A stretch of DNA of 64,000 bases from Rugalucina vietnamica (GCA_964017185.1 OZ024878.1:19533851-19597850); one strand, 5' to 3'. Positions 22,193-33,764 are shown, counted from the stretch's first letter. Program-made: numbers and translations. The notes: generated by a model not told the origin, from the letters alone.

Positions 22193-22440
22193 GATTTTTT
22201 TTTAATAATATAGAATTCAGTTTTACGTCCCTTTCAAGATTATTTCAGCTCGTATGAGACGGGCCGATCAGTAGGTTGGCGCAAACGGGAGGACCCCGAG
22301 AAAAACACCTGGCACACCCACAAGCAGAACTTGTCTTGTCTCACATGTGGCCAGTGCGAGGCTCGAACCCAGCGGTGAGATGATCGAGAGATTAAGAAAC
22401 AGCGCTCCTAACCGCTCGGCCACCGGGGTCGCAAATTTAA
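22193..22440 (-). mobile_element. tRNA-derived SINE, type 2
   Basis: On the minus strand the head is GGTGGCCGAGCGGTTAGGAG, with B box GGTTCGAGCCTC about 50 bp on. The body includes complements of GCAAACGGGAGGACCCCGAG and the 3' end carries complement of TTTTACGTCCCTTTC. Further copies are at 29,985, 38,238 (head only) and 50,165 (body only). Confidence 0.8.
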
Positions 22441-22754
22441 ATACAAACAAACAGTGTGTGGCCAACACATGGCTTAAAATTGATGTTAAAATTCCAAACA
22501 GGCGCACCAGGTGGGTGTTGTCGTCATATATACGTTCAAACATTTTGTCATCGTCTTCGTAAAGCAGGATTTAATAGTCGAAACCGCGGTATGGCCCATC
22601 ATCTTTCTCATTAATGCGTTCACTGCTCTTAAAGGATCTCAGTTTTAATTTTTATTTCTGACAATTTTAGTACGACGACATGTCTCCAAAAAGAACATTT
22701 CGAAATGGTTCATCCCAATCAAACAAGTACATGCAATAGATCTGCGAAATAATG

Positions 22755-23330
22755 GTAAAGGTAGACAATGATCAGGAAATGGCACAATCAGAAAGAAATT
22801 CCCACTCTAAAACCAGAGGATGGAAAACCTAGACTTATAAAAAGAAAACATATCGTGCTAAGTTGAGTGAGCATGTTACCCAAACTTAACTAAAATATGA
22901 GCCGCCCCATGGGAAAACCAACAATCTGCATAGGCGAAAACAAAGGCACAGATCAGCTTCGCGGTAACCGCTAAGCTGATCAGCGCCTTTGTTTTTGCTA
23001 CTCGGATAGTAAAATTCGTCCTCTACTTAACTCCAAAATTTCAAGCTTCTAGCCTGCTTCTGTAACTGTACAAGCCGGCTTGTGTCAGACCTGTTCGGAA
23101 ACCACATTGTTGGTTTTCCCACGAGGCGGCTCATAAGTAAACGTACAAAAGGTGCAAACAACACAAAAATTCAACACCAAAACGTAAAACAATTAGAACC
23201 TACACTGAAGTATCGCCTTGGAACAATCAGTAATGTAAATTACTGGCGGGCGTAAACTAGTTTTACAGGACTAAGGACTAGGACTCAGCTGCTGCAGTGG
23301 TTCACAAGTTTAAGTTAGGTCAGAGCGCTC
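22755..23330. repeat. Dispersed repeat R4 (copy split by a MITE)
   Basis: Shared blocks with 33,895-34,290 and 42,705-43,075 include GGTAGACAATGATCAGG, CAACACCAAAACGTAAAACA, CTTGGAACAATCAGTAA and CAGCTGCTGCAGTGGTTCAC. A MITE at 22,898-23,133 interrupts it at a TA. R4 has no ORF and no clear terminal repeats; class unknown. Confidence 0.7.
22898..23133. mobile_element. Intact TGAGCCGC MITE with TA target duplication
   Basis: TGAGCCGCCCCATGGGAAAA is mirrored by TTTTCCCACGAGGCGGCTCA. TA flanks both ends (22,896-22,897 and 23,134-23,135). The other R4 copies (34,080 and 42,840) show the uninterrupted target AAAATATGA, which supports a real TA insertion as in Tc1/mariner elements. An inner hairpin GCGAAAACAAAGGCACAGAT... 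is present. Confidence 0.88.
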
Positions 23331-23624
23331 GTTCAATAGCTAAATTTAGTGTCCGTCAGTATGTGCAGATGCAGATCACGTCTTCATCAGGTCACGATCT
23401 TCTTTTTGTGTCTTGCTTCGTTTCTGTTGGTGAGCAGTAGTTCCAGGTGGCTGATGGTTCCCATACCTACCTGCGGCTATAGGAGAGATGACCCTGGTTG
23501 GAAGCTACAACATAAAACAGAGTGCATGGTAAACAGTTGTTATTATTGCGAACTTTTCCACACATTTCAACATAAAACAAGTCACTATAGACAGGATTTC
23601 AGAATATCGTACAAGTGCGTATGA

Positions 23625-24145
23625 TATGTTCCATATGTAGGGGTATACCTATTTTTCTTATTTTTGCTCCAAAACATAGACTGTGGGTACTCGTTTGAAC
23701 CGCCTCGAATTAGAACCGCGAACCACCTCGGCATAGGCGGTTCCGCCGAGAATTGTACATGTATCGTGGAATGCTGACGGGAGTATCCTGTCTTGTATAC
23801 CATCACGAAAACCGTGTATTGTATACCATCACGAAAACCGTGTAATGTATATACCCCTTTGTTTGAACCCCACTTTTACATATAGCAAAAACTGTGGTCT
23901 ACAGGGGTATACCTATTATTCTTATTTTTGATCCACATCATAGGTTGTGGGTACTCGTTAGAACCGGCTCGGCATAGAACCGCATCGCCGAGGCGGTTCT
24001 AACGTGTACCCACAATCTATGTTTTGAACAAAAATAAAAAAAAAATCGCAAAATATTTTCCAATGATTTTTTTTTCTTCTAATTTTTACAGCTGAAAAAA
24101 TCTGTAAATTACATGGGCAAGTTTCCGTTATGCAACGTCTTTATA
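23625..24145. mobile_element. Palindromic repeat R5
   Basis: Diagnostic blocks are ACATAGACTGTGGGTACTCG, CCTCGGCATAGGCGGTTC and, inverted, TACCCACAATCTATGTTTTG. A 28-bp stretch around GTATACCATCACGAAAACCG is locally duplicated near 23,795-23,845. The right end ATTACATGGGCAAGTTTCCG matches other R5 termini. Other copies: 33,770, 47,263, 56,575, 60,008 and 61,700. Confidence 0.75.
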
Positions 24146-25065
24146 AACGAACTTTGTTAAAGGGGATTTCTGCTATCTGAGAGGCATACAGTAGATGGCC
24201 AAATTTGTTGTAGAAAAGATATGGGTTACACTAAATTTGCTCATTTCCCATTTGATCATCAAGCAAAGGACTTCAAGCTTTAATCTGCGATCTTTGATTT
24301 AAGAGAAAGCATATGCAATATTCCATGCAAAATAGCAGCACTCAGTGAATAAGAATGTACACGTGCACATGTATATGGGTAGTAAGTAGAATATGTTATT
24401 GGCCATTCACTGTAGTTCGCGTGGCAACAAGTTTACACAAAGTATCACGTGAAGTAAGTCTAAATAAAATAGCCGATGTTGCAATACATACATGTAGCAA
24501 GCGGATTGCAAAAGCATGTGCATGTAGCAATACACGTGCTACTCGTGGTGCTGACTAGTGCAGGTCCGATCATATTCTACATGTCTACATATTCTATGCT
24601 ACGGAGCACAGATCATCGGATATAATAGCGGCCGAAAATTCGTTTTATGGTGACGCGTAGCGAAACCATAAAACATTCAGGCCCGTATATACGACGATAT
24701 GCATCTTCACTATTCTCATTCTGCAGCAACGTTTTTTTCTTTCAAAACACCACAAATATCCTAATTTTCCACCGGACGTCGACATTGTCAGTGACCTTCA
24801 CTGATAAACTACGATGTTTACAAAGCCTTCCTGGCGTCGTTCAGTCAGACGTAGCGTTGTATTCGCAAGAATCCCAGAATATTAAGGACTTGCACCTGTG
24901 GAAACACTTTGTCTCTTTTGGAAACATCAAGGCAAGAAAATTCAGTCTTATCTAGCAGTGGCAAAGAAAACAGTGATGAGGGGCGCATCCATGAAATACT
25001 CTATACTTTGTCATTTGTATTGCACTTTACCGTTAACATTATCTCACTAGGACCGATCCTAAATA
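24146..25065. other. Intergenic; one short hairpin
   Basis: TTTTATGGTGACGCGTAGCG with AAACCATAAAA forms a small stem-loop near 24,641-24,670, with the same GCGTAGCG loop type as the hairpin at 8,463. Short ORFs here show no family features. Confidence 0.5.
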
Positions 25066-25291
25066 CAGTACACGTCACACGCTTAATTCATGCGAGGAAA
25101 TTCCCCGTGCTTCACGCTTCATGTGTGGAAATTCCCCGCGCGGATTTTACCGATGCAGGGGAGCTGCGAGAAACTCGCGCGGATTTCGCATGAATTTTGC
25201 GTGGATTTTACGTGAATTTTAATCCTTTCCCGGCTATTCCCCGCATCGCGCGGGGACAGGGAATATCGAACCTTCGCGGTGTCTATACTGT
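25066..25291. mobile_element. CGCG-rich foldback element, second copy
   Basis: ACAGTACACGTCACACG at the left is mirrored by CGCGGTGTCTATACTGTA at the right. The interior is an array of AAATTCCCCGCGCGGATTTT and GAATTTTGCGTGGATTTTAC motifs in both orientations, like 17,503-17,745. Probable TA target. Confidence 0.7.
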
Positions 25292-25470
25292 ATGCAAGGT
25301 TTCACACGTCAAGCTATCATAGGTGCAGAGAAACCACAACTTTGACATGAAATTTACATTTGTCAATGGACCATGAAATAAAGATCAAGGTGTGTGCTTG
25401 AAGTCAAGGAAAATTATGCAGGGTTTCACACTGTCAGCCATTACAGGTGCAGAGAAAACCGGAGTCCGAA
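25292..25470. repeat. Tandem ~130-bp repeat, second locus
   Basis: Two partial units share AGGTTTCACAC, AGGTGCAGAGAAA and TGTCAATGGACCATGAAAT with 17,140-17,500. Confidence 0.6.
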
Positions 25471-25860
25471 CTTGGACGTGTTGCTGAAAAACCATTGGTA
25501 CAACAAAAGCAAATTGTGATTTGACATTATTGATTATTATTACCTCAGCACTTTGTCGACAGAGGAACGAACATTTTTGGTAACATCTAGGGCCCAATAT
25601 ACTCGTGGATTGTCAATATTATTGAGCTGAATAATATAACTGCGCTTATTTGGAACATAAACTGTACATCGATGAAAAAGACTGGAATCATAATTTATTC
25701 GATTATTCATAAAATAGAGTTGCAGTACTCTTGGTACTACTTTCAATATTATAACTGCACCTGCATTATTTATTGTATAGCCGCAACTGCAGTGATAGTG
25801 AAATTAGTGTAAATATTTATAATTAAAAGATGCGATGTATTCACATTGTTCAATGTTAAA

Positions 25861-26060
25861 TCACTGCAGGCCCAGTACACAGCCACAAGAGGTCATGCCT
25901 TCAAACTGCAAAAAAAGAAGATCACGGTTAAACATTCGGGCAAACACATTTAGTAATCGTGTGGTAAATTCATGGAATGGCCTTCCAGATACAGTGGTTA
26001 ACGCACCCTCCGTAAATAGCTTTAAAGCAGACTCAACAAACATTGGCACAGGCACCCCTC
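25861..26060 (+). pseudogene. 3' fragment of a LINE reverse transcriptase ORF
   Basis: The frame reads KKRRSRLNIRANTFSNRVVN then SWNGLPDTVVNAPSVNSFK. R-x-R-x-x-x-x-x-F-S-x-R-V-V-x-x-W-N-x-L-P followed by V-N-x-F-K is the conserved C-terminus after the RT domain of many CR1/Jockey-type non-LTR elements. A one-base slip in the A-rich run near 25,915 links it to TRGHAFKLQK in another frame, the usual residues just before. Only the last ~65 codons survive. It is a dead 5'-truncated copy. Confidence 0.78.
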
Positions 26061-26239
26061 CAAGTTTGAAGAAACATGCTACCAACCCGGCCGCCAAACC
26101 AGAGATTTTAGTCAAAACCGTCGAGAAGCACCCTTCAGAAGCTAATAGCTTGTTATGGTGTCGAGTATAGTGAGTTCAAGTTGCCAACGGTTTTCTGGTG
26201 CTGGCTTAATTACACATTGAAGTATTAAAACAGTGGAAT

Positions 26240-26430
26240 AGGTAAAAAGGTAAAGGTAGGCAACGATCATGAAGTGGCGCAATGAGTATTAAGAAACTCC
26301 CACTCACCAAACCAGGTGGGGAAAAACTAAATTGACAATCAGGTACCGATACTAAGAGAGCATATCGTACGTCGAGTGAGCAGCTATTTCCTAATCATGA
26401 GGCGGCCACTCAGTTGCCCGAACTTAACTA
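26240..26430. repeat. R4 fragment
   Basis: GGTAAAGGTAGGCAACGATC, CCACTCACCAAACCAGG and GTGAGCAGCTATTTCC match the first half of R4. It is cut off exactly where F3 copy A starts. Confidence 0.65.
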
Positions 26431-26431
26431 A

Positions 26432-27775
26432 AACAAGAGGACCAATGGTCCTGTAAACGCTCACCTGAGAACTGGGATATGCAACCTTGCCATAAAATAG
26501 GTCAAGGCCATCCCAGGGTCATGATTTATACAAACTTTGTAGAGCTGTATTCACTGATGCTTAAGGCCTAGTTTCAAAGACCTTCTGGTTCTGAAGAAAA
26601 AGATTTACAATGGTGTTTGCTATTTCTAACCATGGCAGACATCTTGGTCATGTGACCTTGACCATTTATATAACCTTCATTCTCCCTCCTAAGAATACTC
26701 AACAAGACATTTGGCTTTGGTAAGCCAAACGGTTTCAGAGAAAAAGATCTTTGAATATTATGATAATATACATGTATATTGCCCCAGGGTGGGGGGCAGA
26801 CCTGCCCCTGGGGTCCTTTTCTTCAGAATCATAAATATTCAGTCCATTTGCCTATTTCCATAAAGTTTTTTTTCCGTCAAATGACATTTTGAAAATTTTC
26901 CCTATTCAAATGCATGGGCAACCTATGTTGACCTTGCCGTAAAATAGGTCAAGGTCATCCCAGGGTCATGATTTATAAAAAAAAACTTTGTAGAGCTCCT
27001 CCCCCTGATGCTTCATACCAGGTTTCAAAATCATAGGTCTTCTGGTTCTGGAGAAGAAGATTTTTAAAGGTTTTTGCTATTTATAGCCATGGCGGCCATC
27101 TTGGTCATGTGACCATGACTATTTATATTTATTTCATTCTCCCATCCTAAGGATACTACATATAAAATTTGGCTTTGATTGGTTGAGCGGTTACTGAGAA
27201 AATTAAGTTTAACATTTAATTTGTAAATGACCTTTGGCCAAGGTCAAGAAATGACCTTGACCTTTAATACTTTCACCACTTCATAAGCTCAACATGTTGT
27301 CTGTATCTACCAACTTTCAGGTCACTGGCTACAAAACTTCCTGAAAAATTCAATGTTTTCACTTTTTCCATTGAAAAGCCTATGTAACCAAAATTGAGCT
27401 TGCCGTAAAATAGGTCAAGGTCAACCCAAGGTCATGATTTATATAAACTATGATGGGCCAGAGTCCCCAATGCTACATACCAAGTTTCATTGTAATTGGT
27501 CCGCCGGTTCCAGAGAAGAAGATTTTTTATGGTTTTTTACCATATATGGGCATGGCGGCCATCTTGGTCATGTGACCTGGACCATTTATATAAACTTTGG
27601 TTCCCCCTTCCTAAGGATGATCCATATGAAGTTTGGCTTTGATTGGTCCAGTGGTTTCAGAGGAGATCTTTGAAATTGTGGAAGGACGACGACGGACGGA
27701 CGGACGGACAGACAGACGTCGGATCATGGCCATCCTATAAGCTCACCTTGTGAGCCTTCGGCTCAGGTGAGCTAA
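26432..27775. mobile_element. F3 repeat copy A: three ~460-bp tandem units between end motifs
   Basis: It starts AGAGGACCAATGGTCCTGTA then CGCTCACCTGAG. It ends with a GGACGGAC minisatellite and a hairpin (GCTCACCTTGTGAGCC, TTCGGCTCAGGTGAGC) followed by TAAA. Between are three units anchored by ACCTTGCCGTAAAATAGGTC at about 26,484, 26,932 and 27,400. Each carries CATCTTGGTCATGTGACC next to GCCATGGCGGC-like sequence. No ORF is conserved between units. The class is not established. Confidence 0.82.
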
Positions 27776-28204
27776 ATATGAAAACGTACGAGGGGTTATC
27801 AAAAATTACGTGGAATTTTCCCATAACTTGACAACGGTTCAGGCAAACAAATTTAAATTTCATCTGACGATAAACTTGCTTTACTCCACTAGATTCTGAA
27901 AGTTTGGTTAATCTAAAATGTTTTATAAGCAGTCGGTGATGGTTTTTCTTACCCCCCCCCCCCCCCCCCATCACGAAGCACGTCAGAAATGACATTAAGT
28001 TTGGCACTGCAGTATCTCATTTCTTTTGCGTTTTCTTCAAAACGGTTTTGCAGATCACTGCAAAACGTGCCATGTGTCTTAATAAATCCATAACAAAATT
28101 TATGCTTGCTCAAAAATTACGGTGGACCGGTTGTGCACCTACGTTGTTTTGCTTAGGCATACATGTTTGCTTTCTTCATAATGTTTATGCGACGTCTGAA
28201 TTTC

Positions 28205-28640
28205 ATGCAACATAGATCAGCTGACAATATTGTACAATCTTTGGTATCACATCATTTGTCAGGGCATGAATACTAGTATCCACCAAGTAATGGCGGAACA
28301 TGCTAGTTATCCATGGCATTGTTTGAAATGTGGCCTTCCAAACTTTAGCACGGCTATTTATGACGACCTCGTTATCATCGGACTGTTGTTCTGTAAACAA
28401 CTTCAGTGTGCTAGACAACTCTCTACCTCCTAGAACCTCCACGCCAATAAAAAAGAAAACCTACAAAAATCCAAACAGGCCTAAAATCATTAATATCAAC
28501 TTTCAATCTGTTATAAACAAAGTACCAGAACTACAGTGCTTGATTGACACTGAGAAACCAGATGTTGTCATTGGTACAGAATCATGGTTGACTCCTGAAA
28601 TCTCCACTGGTGAAATCTTTCCTTCTGGTAACACTGCATA
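28205..28640 (+). pseudogene. 5' fragment of a LINE: PHD-like finger plus endonuclease start
   Basis: One frame (28,230-28,433) encodes WYHIICQGMNTSIHQVM then YPWHCLKCGLPNFST, the second half of a PHD-type finger known in some CR1-like ORFs. The next frame (about 28,390-28,640) encodes PKIININFQSVINKVPEL, then DVVIGTESWLTPEI and EIFP, with YRTDRQ. N-x-x-S-x-x-N-K, E-S-W-L and the Y-R-x-D-R order mark the start of an APE-type endonuclease/exonuclease/phosphatase domain; the E of ESW is the metal-binding glutamate. The frames do not join, and homology stops after YRTDRQ. It may come from the same family as the RT fragment at 25,861, but it lies downstream of it, so they are separate relics. Confidence 0.8.
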
Positions 28641-29590
28641 CCGGACAGACCGACAAGCCATTCATATGTTGTGTGGACTAATGTATAATACTCTCCTTTA
28701 TAAATGCTGCCAACGGTGCTCCAGGGGGGTCCATTCAGGCCACGCCCAAGGCATGTCATTATCTACCATAGACTTATAATGGAAATACATGAAAAAATCT
28801 TCTCTGCAACAGCATGACACAAAGCTTGTATATTTGATATACAACAATGTCATGTTGAGCTCTACATCATGCCCCTGGTGTCAAATATGGCCCCACCCCG
28901 GGGGTCATTATAGGACCCTGACCTTGTTAGATGATTTTTGTTTTCAAGTGAATCAAAATGGCAGACAAGAGGATTCACAATCCAGACAAGAGCTAATCTG
29001 CTGATGTAAGTAGGGTTTCAAGGTCACATGACCAAGATGGCCACCCTACCCATATATGGTAAAACCCCTAATTACTTTGTCCAGTGACTTAACTTGTTGA
29101 CTCTCATGTGAGAGATCGTTGCCCTTGGGCTACTTGTTTGAAAATGTCAATGTCAGACCCGGCAACGGGGTTTGCTGGCTCGGCCGTTCGTTACACTTGG
29201 TGGCAGCGGTGGGATAATGACAACTGCCAGACCGGGGTTGCCTTATCCATGCAGTCCCTCGGAGGGGGAAGTAATTTGACGGGATAGCCTCCCTTGGAAA
29301 AAATACGTTAAGGCAACGTATAAGTGGCATGTTGAGTGCTTGTAATATGCAAATTTCAAACTATATAGCGCAGTAAACCACCCTTGGTGGATGAGCATGT
29401 TACAATACGTTACAATAGTATCAATTTCTTTGCAAAAGAAATTGATACTATTAAATTTACAATCCAAAAACATAGAAGGCGGTCTTCTATGTTTTCTCCA
29501 AAACGCGTTTTGGTAACGTCTACAAAGTAGTTTTACCTGTGAGTGGATCTATGATCCTTGATCATAACAACTGAAAATTAAAACTGAGAA
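28641..29590. other. Mixed repeat debris
   Basis: Contains an F3-like scrap (GGTCACATGACCAAGATGGC near 29,022), a possible LTR-element primer-binding region (ACACTTGGTGGCAGCGGTGG near 29,193), a hairpin at 29,412-29,453 (18-bp arms, 4-nt loop, around TAGTATCAATTTCTTT) and the palindrome CCAAAACGCGTTTTGG near 29,500. None is extended enough to classify securely. Confidence 0.45.
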
Positions 29591-29850
29591 CCTTTAAGAG
29601 CAATGGGCATATTTATGAGAAAGGGGATGGACCAAGCCATGGTTTCGGCTACTTAAGCCTCGTCAGTGACACTATAGATGTGGTAACATGAAGCCAAAGA
29701 GAATTGTTGTATTTTTTGCAACTTTCAACAGGGTAGTCAATACAAAGACTAGTATTATCCAAATGGGGCCAAGTATGTTAATTATGGCAGTGGCTATTTT
29801 GCCGAACCAAATACTTATTAAAAATTTTATTTTATATTTTGTAAGGTATT
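29590..29850. repeat. Dispersed repeat related to 33,035-33,520
   Basis: TTATGAGAAAGGGGATGG, GGAACATGGAGCCAAAGAGA-like and TTGCAACTTTCAACAGGG match 33,388-33,510 directly. GGCAGTGGCTATTTTGCCG matches the complement of 33,160-33,185. Confidence 0.65.
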
Positions 29851-29984
29851 CTAATCAACATTTTTGTTTATGCATTTATTTGAGATAATTCTCAATCAAT
29901 AGATTGCTTTTTGTGCCTTTTTTATGCCCCCAACTTAGGAAAAGTTGGAAGGGCATGTTGTCTTTGTCTTTTTTTTTCTTTTCA

Positions 29985-30208
29985 GTTTTACGTCCCTTTC
30001 AAGATTATTTCAGCTAATATGAGACGGGCCAATCAGTAGGTGGGGCGAAAACGGGATAACCCCGAGAAAACCACCTTACACACCCGTAAGCAGAACTCGG
30101 TTTGTCTCACATGTGGCCAGAGCCGGGCTCGAACCCACACCAGACACAGCGGTGAGATGATCAAATGATTAAGAAACAGTGCTCTATAACCGCTCGGCCA
30201 CGGGGCCG
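29985..30208 (-). mobile_element. tRNA-derived SINE, type 2
   Basis: Minus-strand head GGCCGAGCGGTTATAGAGC and B box GGTTCGAGCCCGG. The body and the 3' part (complement of TTTTACGTCCCTTTC) match 22,193-22,440 closely. Confidence 0.82.
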
Positions 30209-30225
30209 CCTGTCTTTGGCTTGTC

Positions 30226-30228
<3 letters not shown>

Positions 30229-30322
<94 letters not shown>
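30229..30322. repeat. (GT)n microsatellite, about 47 units
   Basis: Uninterrupted GT dinucleotides for about 94 bp. The Cys-Val and Thr-His ORFs across it are artefacts. Confidence 0.98.
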
Positions 30323-30323
<1 letters not shown>

Positions 30324-31030
30324 GGAGTGGGTGTTTTCTGGTTGGGGTGTATGCCAGTGGGGTTGTGTGCAGAGATGTGGCTAGCTGGCTGAATCTGTTG
30401 GTCACTTTTTTGAAACTTTGAATGGTGACTGCTAGAGTTTTGAAATTTTATAGAGATTTATGGCTGATCATGGCTAGTTCAAGTAAACTTGCACGCTGAT
30501 CCCACTACCCTGGATTACCTAGAACAGCCATTCCCCTACTCAGGGTTTTCCCTGACGCAGGATATTGAGTCCTAGACTCCCAAAACACTGTCAGGGACTC
30601 TCAAATCGATATGCTAGGAGTCCCATGGGACCCCCAAAAAGTTTCATGGGTCATTATGTAGTTTGCACAATACTGGAGTAAGTGTGCAATTAATGTTTAG
30701 TTTTAATTAAATTTTAACAAAAATCAAGCAATAAAATTGTCAATATTTAAGTGGAGACGTAGAATTTGTACAGGGACTCTCAAAAACCAAATGTGAGACT
30801 CGGAGCCCAAGGGACCCCTTGAATCCGAAAGTGAGGGAAAACCTTGCCTACTGGAGACCCATAAAGTAGTACAACAGCAGTTTTGATTTGGTCTTCTTTA
30901 TTTGTTAACAACATTTTTAGCCAAAAATGAATGAAATAAGTGAATCATATAAATTGTGCCACAGTGTATATTTTCAGCATATCGGTTGAAGGTGATATCG
31001 TTCTTTGATGTCTTAAAATGGGAGTAATAA
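30323..31030. other. Intergenic, no gene
   Basis: Two short phrases recur (GGGACTCTCAAA at 30,594 and 30,774) in what looks like a degenerate ~180-bp direct repeat. Nothing else is recognised. Confidence 0.4.
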
Positions 31031-32425
31031 AGCCTAGGTTACATTTGCCCTACGATTAACTTGCGATGATCGTACGATGCCATTTTTTGCATTTTCGTGT
31101 GGTCTCCGCAGGGTGACCCTACGATGCCCCTACGATTCTACGGCTTCCTACGGCTTCCTGCGACTTCCTACGGCTTCCTACGATCTCCGTAGCCTCTACG
31201 ATTTTGTAGTAGTCTGCACTTTTACAAATTTTAAAAATCGTACGACCGTAGCCCGTAGACACGTCGTAGGTAGCATCATCGTACGGGCGCCTTACGGAAA
31301 CCCTGCGATGATCGTGCGGTCACCGCACGGTTTTATGGTAATTTGGGGACTAAAATGATAAGATAATCGTAGACCTTTAGGATGATCGTGCGGCATCCGT
31401 ACGGTTATATCACAAGTTTATATAAATCGTACGGACACCTAACATCGTGCGGCTATCGTAGGGAGACCGCAAGAAATCGTAAGGACTCCTCACGGCCATC
31501 GCACGGGCTCTGTACGATTTCAACTTAAAGTGTGCGGAGTCCCTTTGATTTCCCTACGATCTCCAAACAGTTCCGACTCAGGACATCGAAGAAAGCTAGA
31601 ACAAGAAATCGAACGATGCCCGTATGAATTGTAAACACCTGTGTCGTAGCCCATGATCACATTCGATTTTTAAAAAATCGTAGGGAAATCGCGGACCGAA
31701 AAATCGTACAATGATCGGGGCAAATGTAACCAACTAGGCATGACCCCTTGCGGCCTCCCTACGATCACTGTACGATTTTTGTTCCCAAATTATCATAAAC
31801 AAAAATCGTGCGGTGACCGCTCGATTATCGCAGGGTATCCGTACGGTGCCCGTATGATGCCCTACGACGTGTCTACGGTCTACGGTCTTACGATTTTAAA
31901 ATTTGTAATAGTGCAGACTATTACAAGATCGCAGAGGCTACGGAGATCGTAGGAAGTCGTAGAATCGTAGGGACATCGTCAGGCCACCCTGCGGAGGCCG
32001 CACGAAAATGCAAAAAATGGCATCGTACGATCATCGCAAGCTAATCGTAGGCCAAATGTAACCAAGTCATCAGTCAGAAGTCCAAGGGACTCCGTACGAT
32101 ATCCACTAACAGTCTGCGGAGACCCTACGACTACCGTGCGGCCTCCTTGCGTTTTGTATCAAAACGTTTAGGGACTCCGTACGAACAACGCACGGGATCC
32201 GTACGATATCTACGTACTATCTGCGGAGACATACGACTGCCGTACGATCGCCTTGCGTTTTTGTATGAGAACGTCGACAAATGGCAGATCAAAAAATCGC
32301 ACGATGCCCGTATGAATTGTTAACACATACGTCGTAGCCCACGATCTCCTACGATGTCTAAAAATCGTAGAGAAAATCGCAGACCGAAAAATCGTACGAT
32401 GATCGGGGCAAATGTAACCTAGGCT
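31031..32425. mobile_element. Harbinger-like foldback element(s) made of ATCGTACGAT motifs
   Basis: AGCCTAGGTTACATTTGCCC is mirrored by GGGGCAAATGTAACCTAGGC. TAA flanks both sides (31,028-31,030 and 32,426-32,428), fitting PIF/Harbinger. The interior is almost entirely CTACGAT, CGTACGAT and CCGTACGG-like motifs. Additional right ends occur near 31,720 and 32,060. Segment 31,770-32,062 is the complement of 31,041-31,340, and 32,285-32,420 repeats 31,600-31,730 directly, so at least two copies are nested or fused. No transposase sequence remains. Confidence 0.82.
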
Positions 32426-33034
32426 TAAATAATAAAACAAAGAACATGGAGATATTTACATGTTTCTCACCACTCGTCTGCATTGTAGGAAGTAGTATTA
32501 TATCTATTATCATTTATTTTGCTATGTAGAGCCCTAATGGTCACTGTGTAAATACAGAAATTAATGACATTTTGAGACGACTGAAAATTATCAGTACTGG
32601 GATAATAGAATTTCGGACAGTCCCACAGAGGAATGTTAGTCTGATGGGTGAAAAATTCCAGTCCCTGATAGTCTGTGGAAAGAAACTGCTTTTGTAAGCT
32701 TCTTTGCTAGCTAAACATATCTGCAATGCCTATGAGTGTTGATTTCTATAAAGCATATATTTTTGGGGATCATCTGTGTGTATTCTGGCTTCAATCTTCA
32801 GACCTTTTTATAACAATTTTTCTCCTTTTCTTAGGGGATTCCCTTTTAAAGTGTCTCAGCATGCTAGTCATACTCCAATTTGCTATTGTATCTGAATAAA
32901 TTCTTTTATCAACATTTTCAGTATGTGTATTCTTATCTTAAAAAATAATTATCTCAAATAAAGGGTAAATAAATAAAAAAAAAAAAATGTAGATAAAATA
33001 ATTTAAAAATATAAAATAAAAATTTTACTAAGTT
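32426..33034. other. Intergenic, no gene
   Basis: AT-rich, ending with A-rich low complexity at about 32,938-33,030. No ORF with family features. Confidence 0.5.
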
Positions 33035-33520
33035 TTTGGTCCGGCAAAATAGCCTATATGTATAGTATAGCTATTTTGCCTGGCAAAATAGCCTACAGAC
33101 TATTTTTGCCTTATTTTGCCGGGTCCGGTAAAATAGCCCCTATGAGCTATTTTGCCGGGTCCGGCAAAATAGCCACTGCCATTAATTATTGGTTTGAATA
33201 TGTTATAAACCGATTATAATTTTCAGATTTCTCAGAATGTCCTCGCCTATCTCAAAGGACCAAACGGAAAATATAATCTGCTTTGTGGATGATGTACGGG
33301 GAGCCTTTATAGGACCGCATCAAGGGCACGACACCAGCTGCAGTAATAGCAAATAAAAATATCATTTTAAAGCATTAAATATATTTATGAGAAAGGGGAT
33401 GGGCCATACCATGGTATCTGCTATTTAAGCATCAACAGTGACCCTTTCTAGATGTGGCAACATGGAGCCAAAGAGAATTACTGTATTTTTGCAACTTCAA
33501 CAGGGACTAGAATCAAGATT
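33035..33520. repeat. Dispersed repeat with GGCAAAATAGCC palindromes
   Basis: GGCAAAATAGCC or its complement occurs six times between 33,044 and 33,180, forming several alternative stem-loops. The second half (33,370-33,520) duplicates 29,590-29,730 in the same orientation. Confidence 0.7.
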
Positions 33521-33764
33521 ATTAAATCTTGGTTAGGAACTGTATCTAAACCGAGTAATAATTTTCAGATTTCTCAAAATATCCTAGCTGATCTCAAAGG
33601 ACCGAAATATAATCTGCACCATGGATGATGTACGGGTAGACTTTTTATGGTCGCCACTCGACACAACAGCAGCTGTAGTAAAACCTGCTTAATCATTAAG
33701 AATACACATTTCTAGCAGTAAAAATTGAAGAAAAATTGCTGTAAAAATTGAAAAATTCGTTTAA

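Noticed and set aside
25861..28640. One continuous LINE
   Set aside because: The reverse-transcriptase end lies upstream of the endonuclease start on the same strand, with R4 and F3 between, so they are two separate relics.
29165..29215. LTR retrotransposon with primer-binding site
   Set aside because: TTGGTGGCAGCGGTGGG looks like a primer-binding site after an LTR end, but no LTR pair, gag or pol was found nearby, so it is kept only as a weak note.
30165..30421. ORFs of Cys-Val or Thr-His repeats
   Set aside because: Translation of a GT microsatellite.
31077..32440. Short ORFs in the 31-kb element
   Set aside because: Same cause: CGTACGAT motif arrays, repeated in both orientations.
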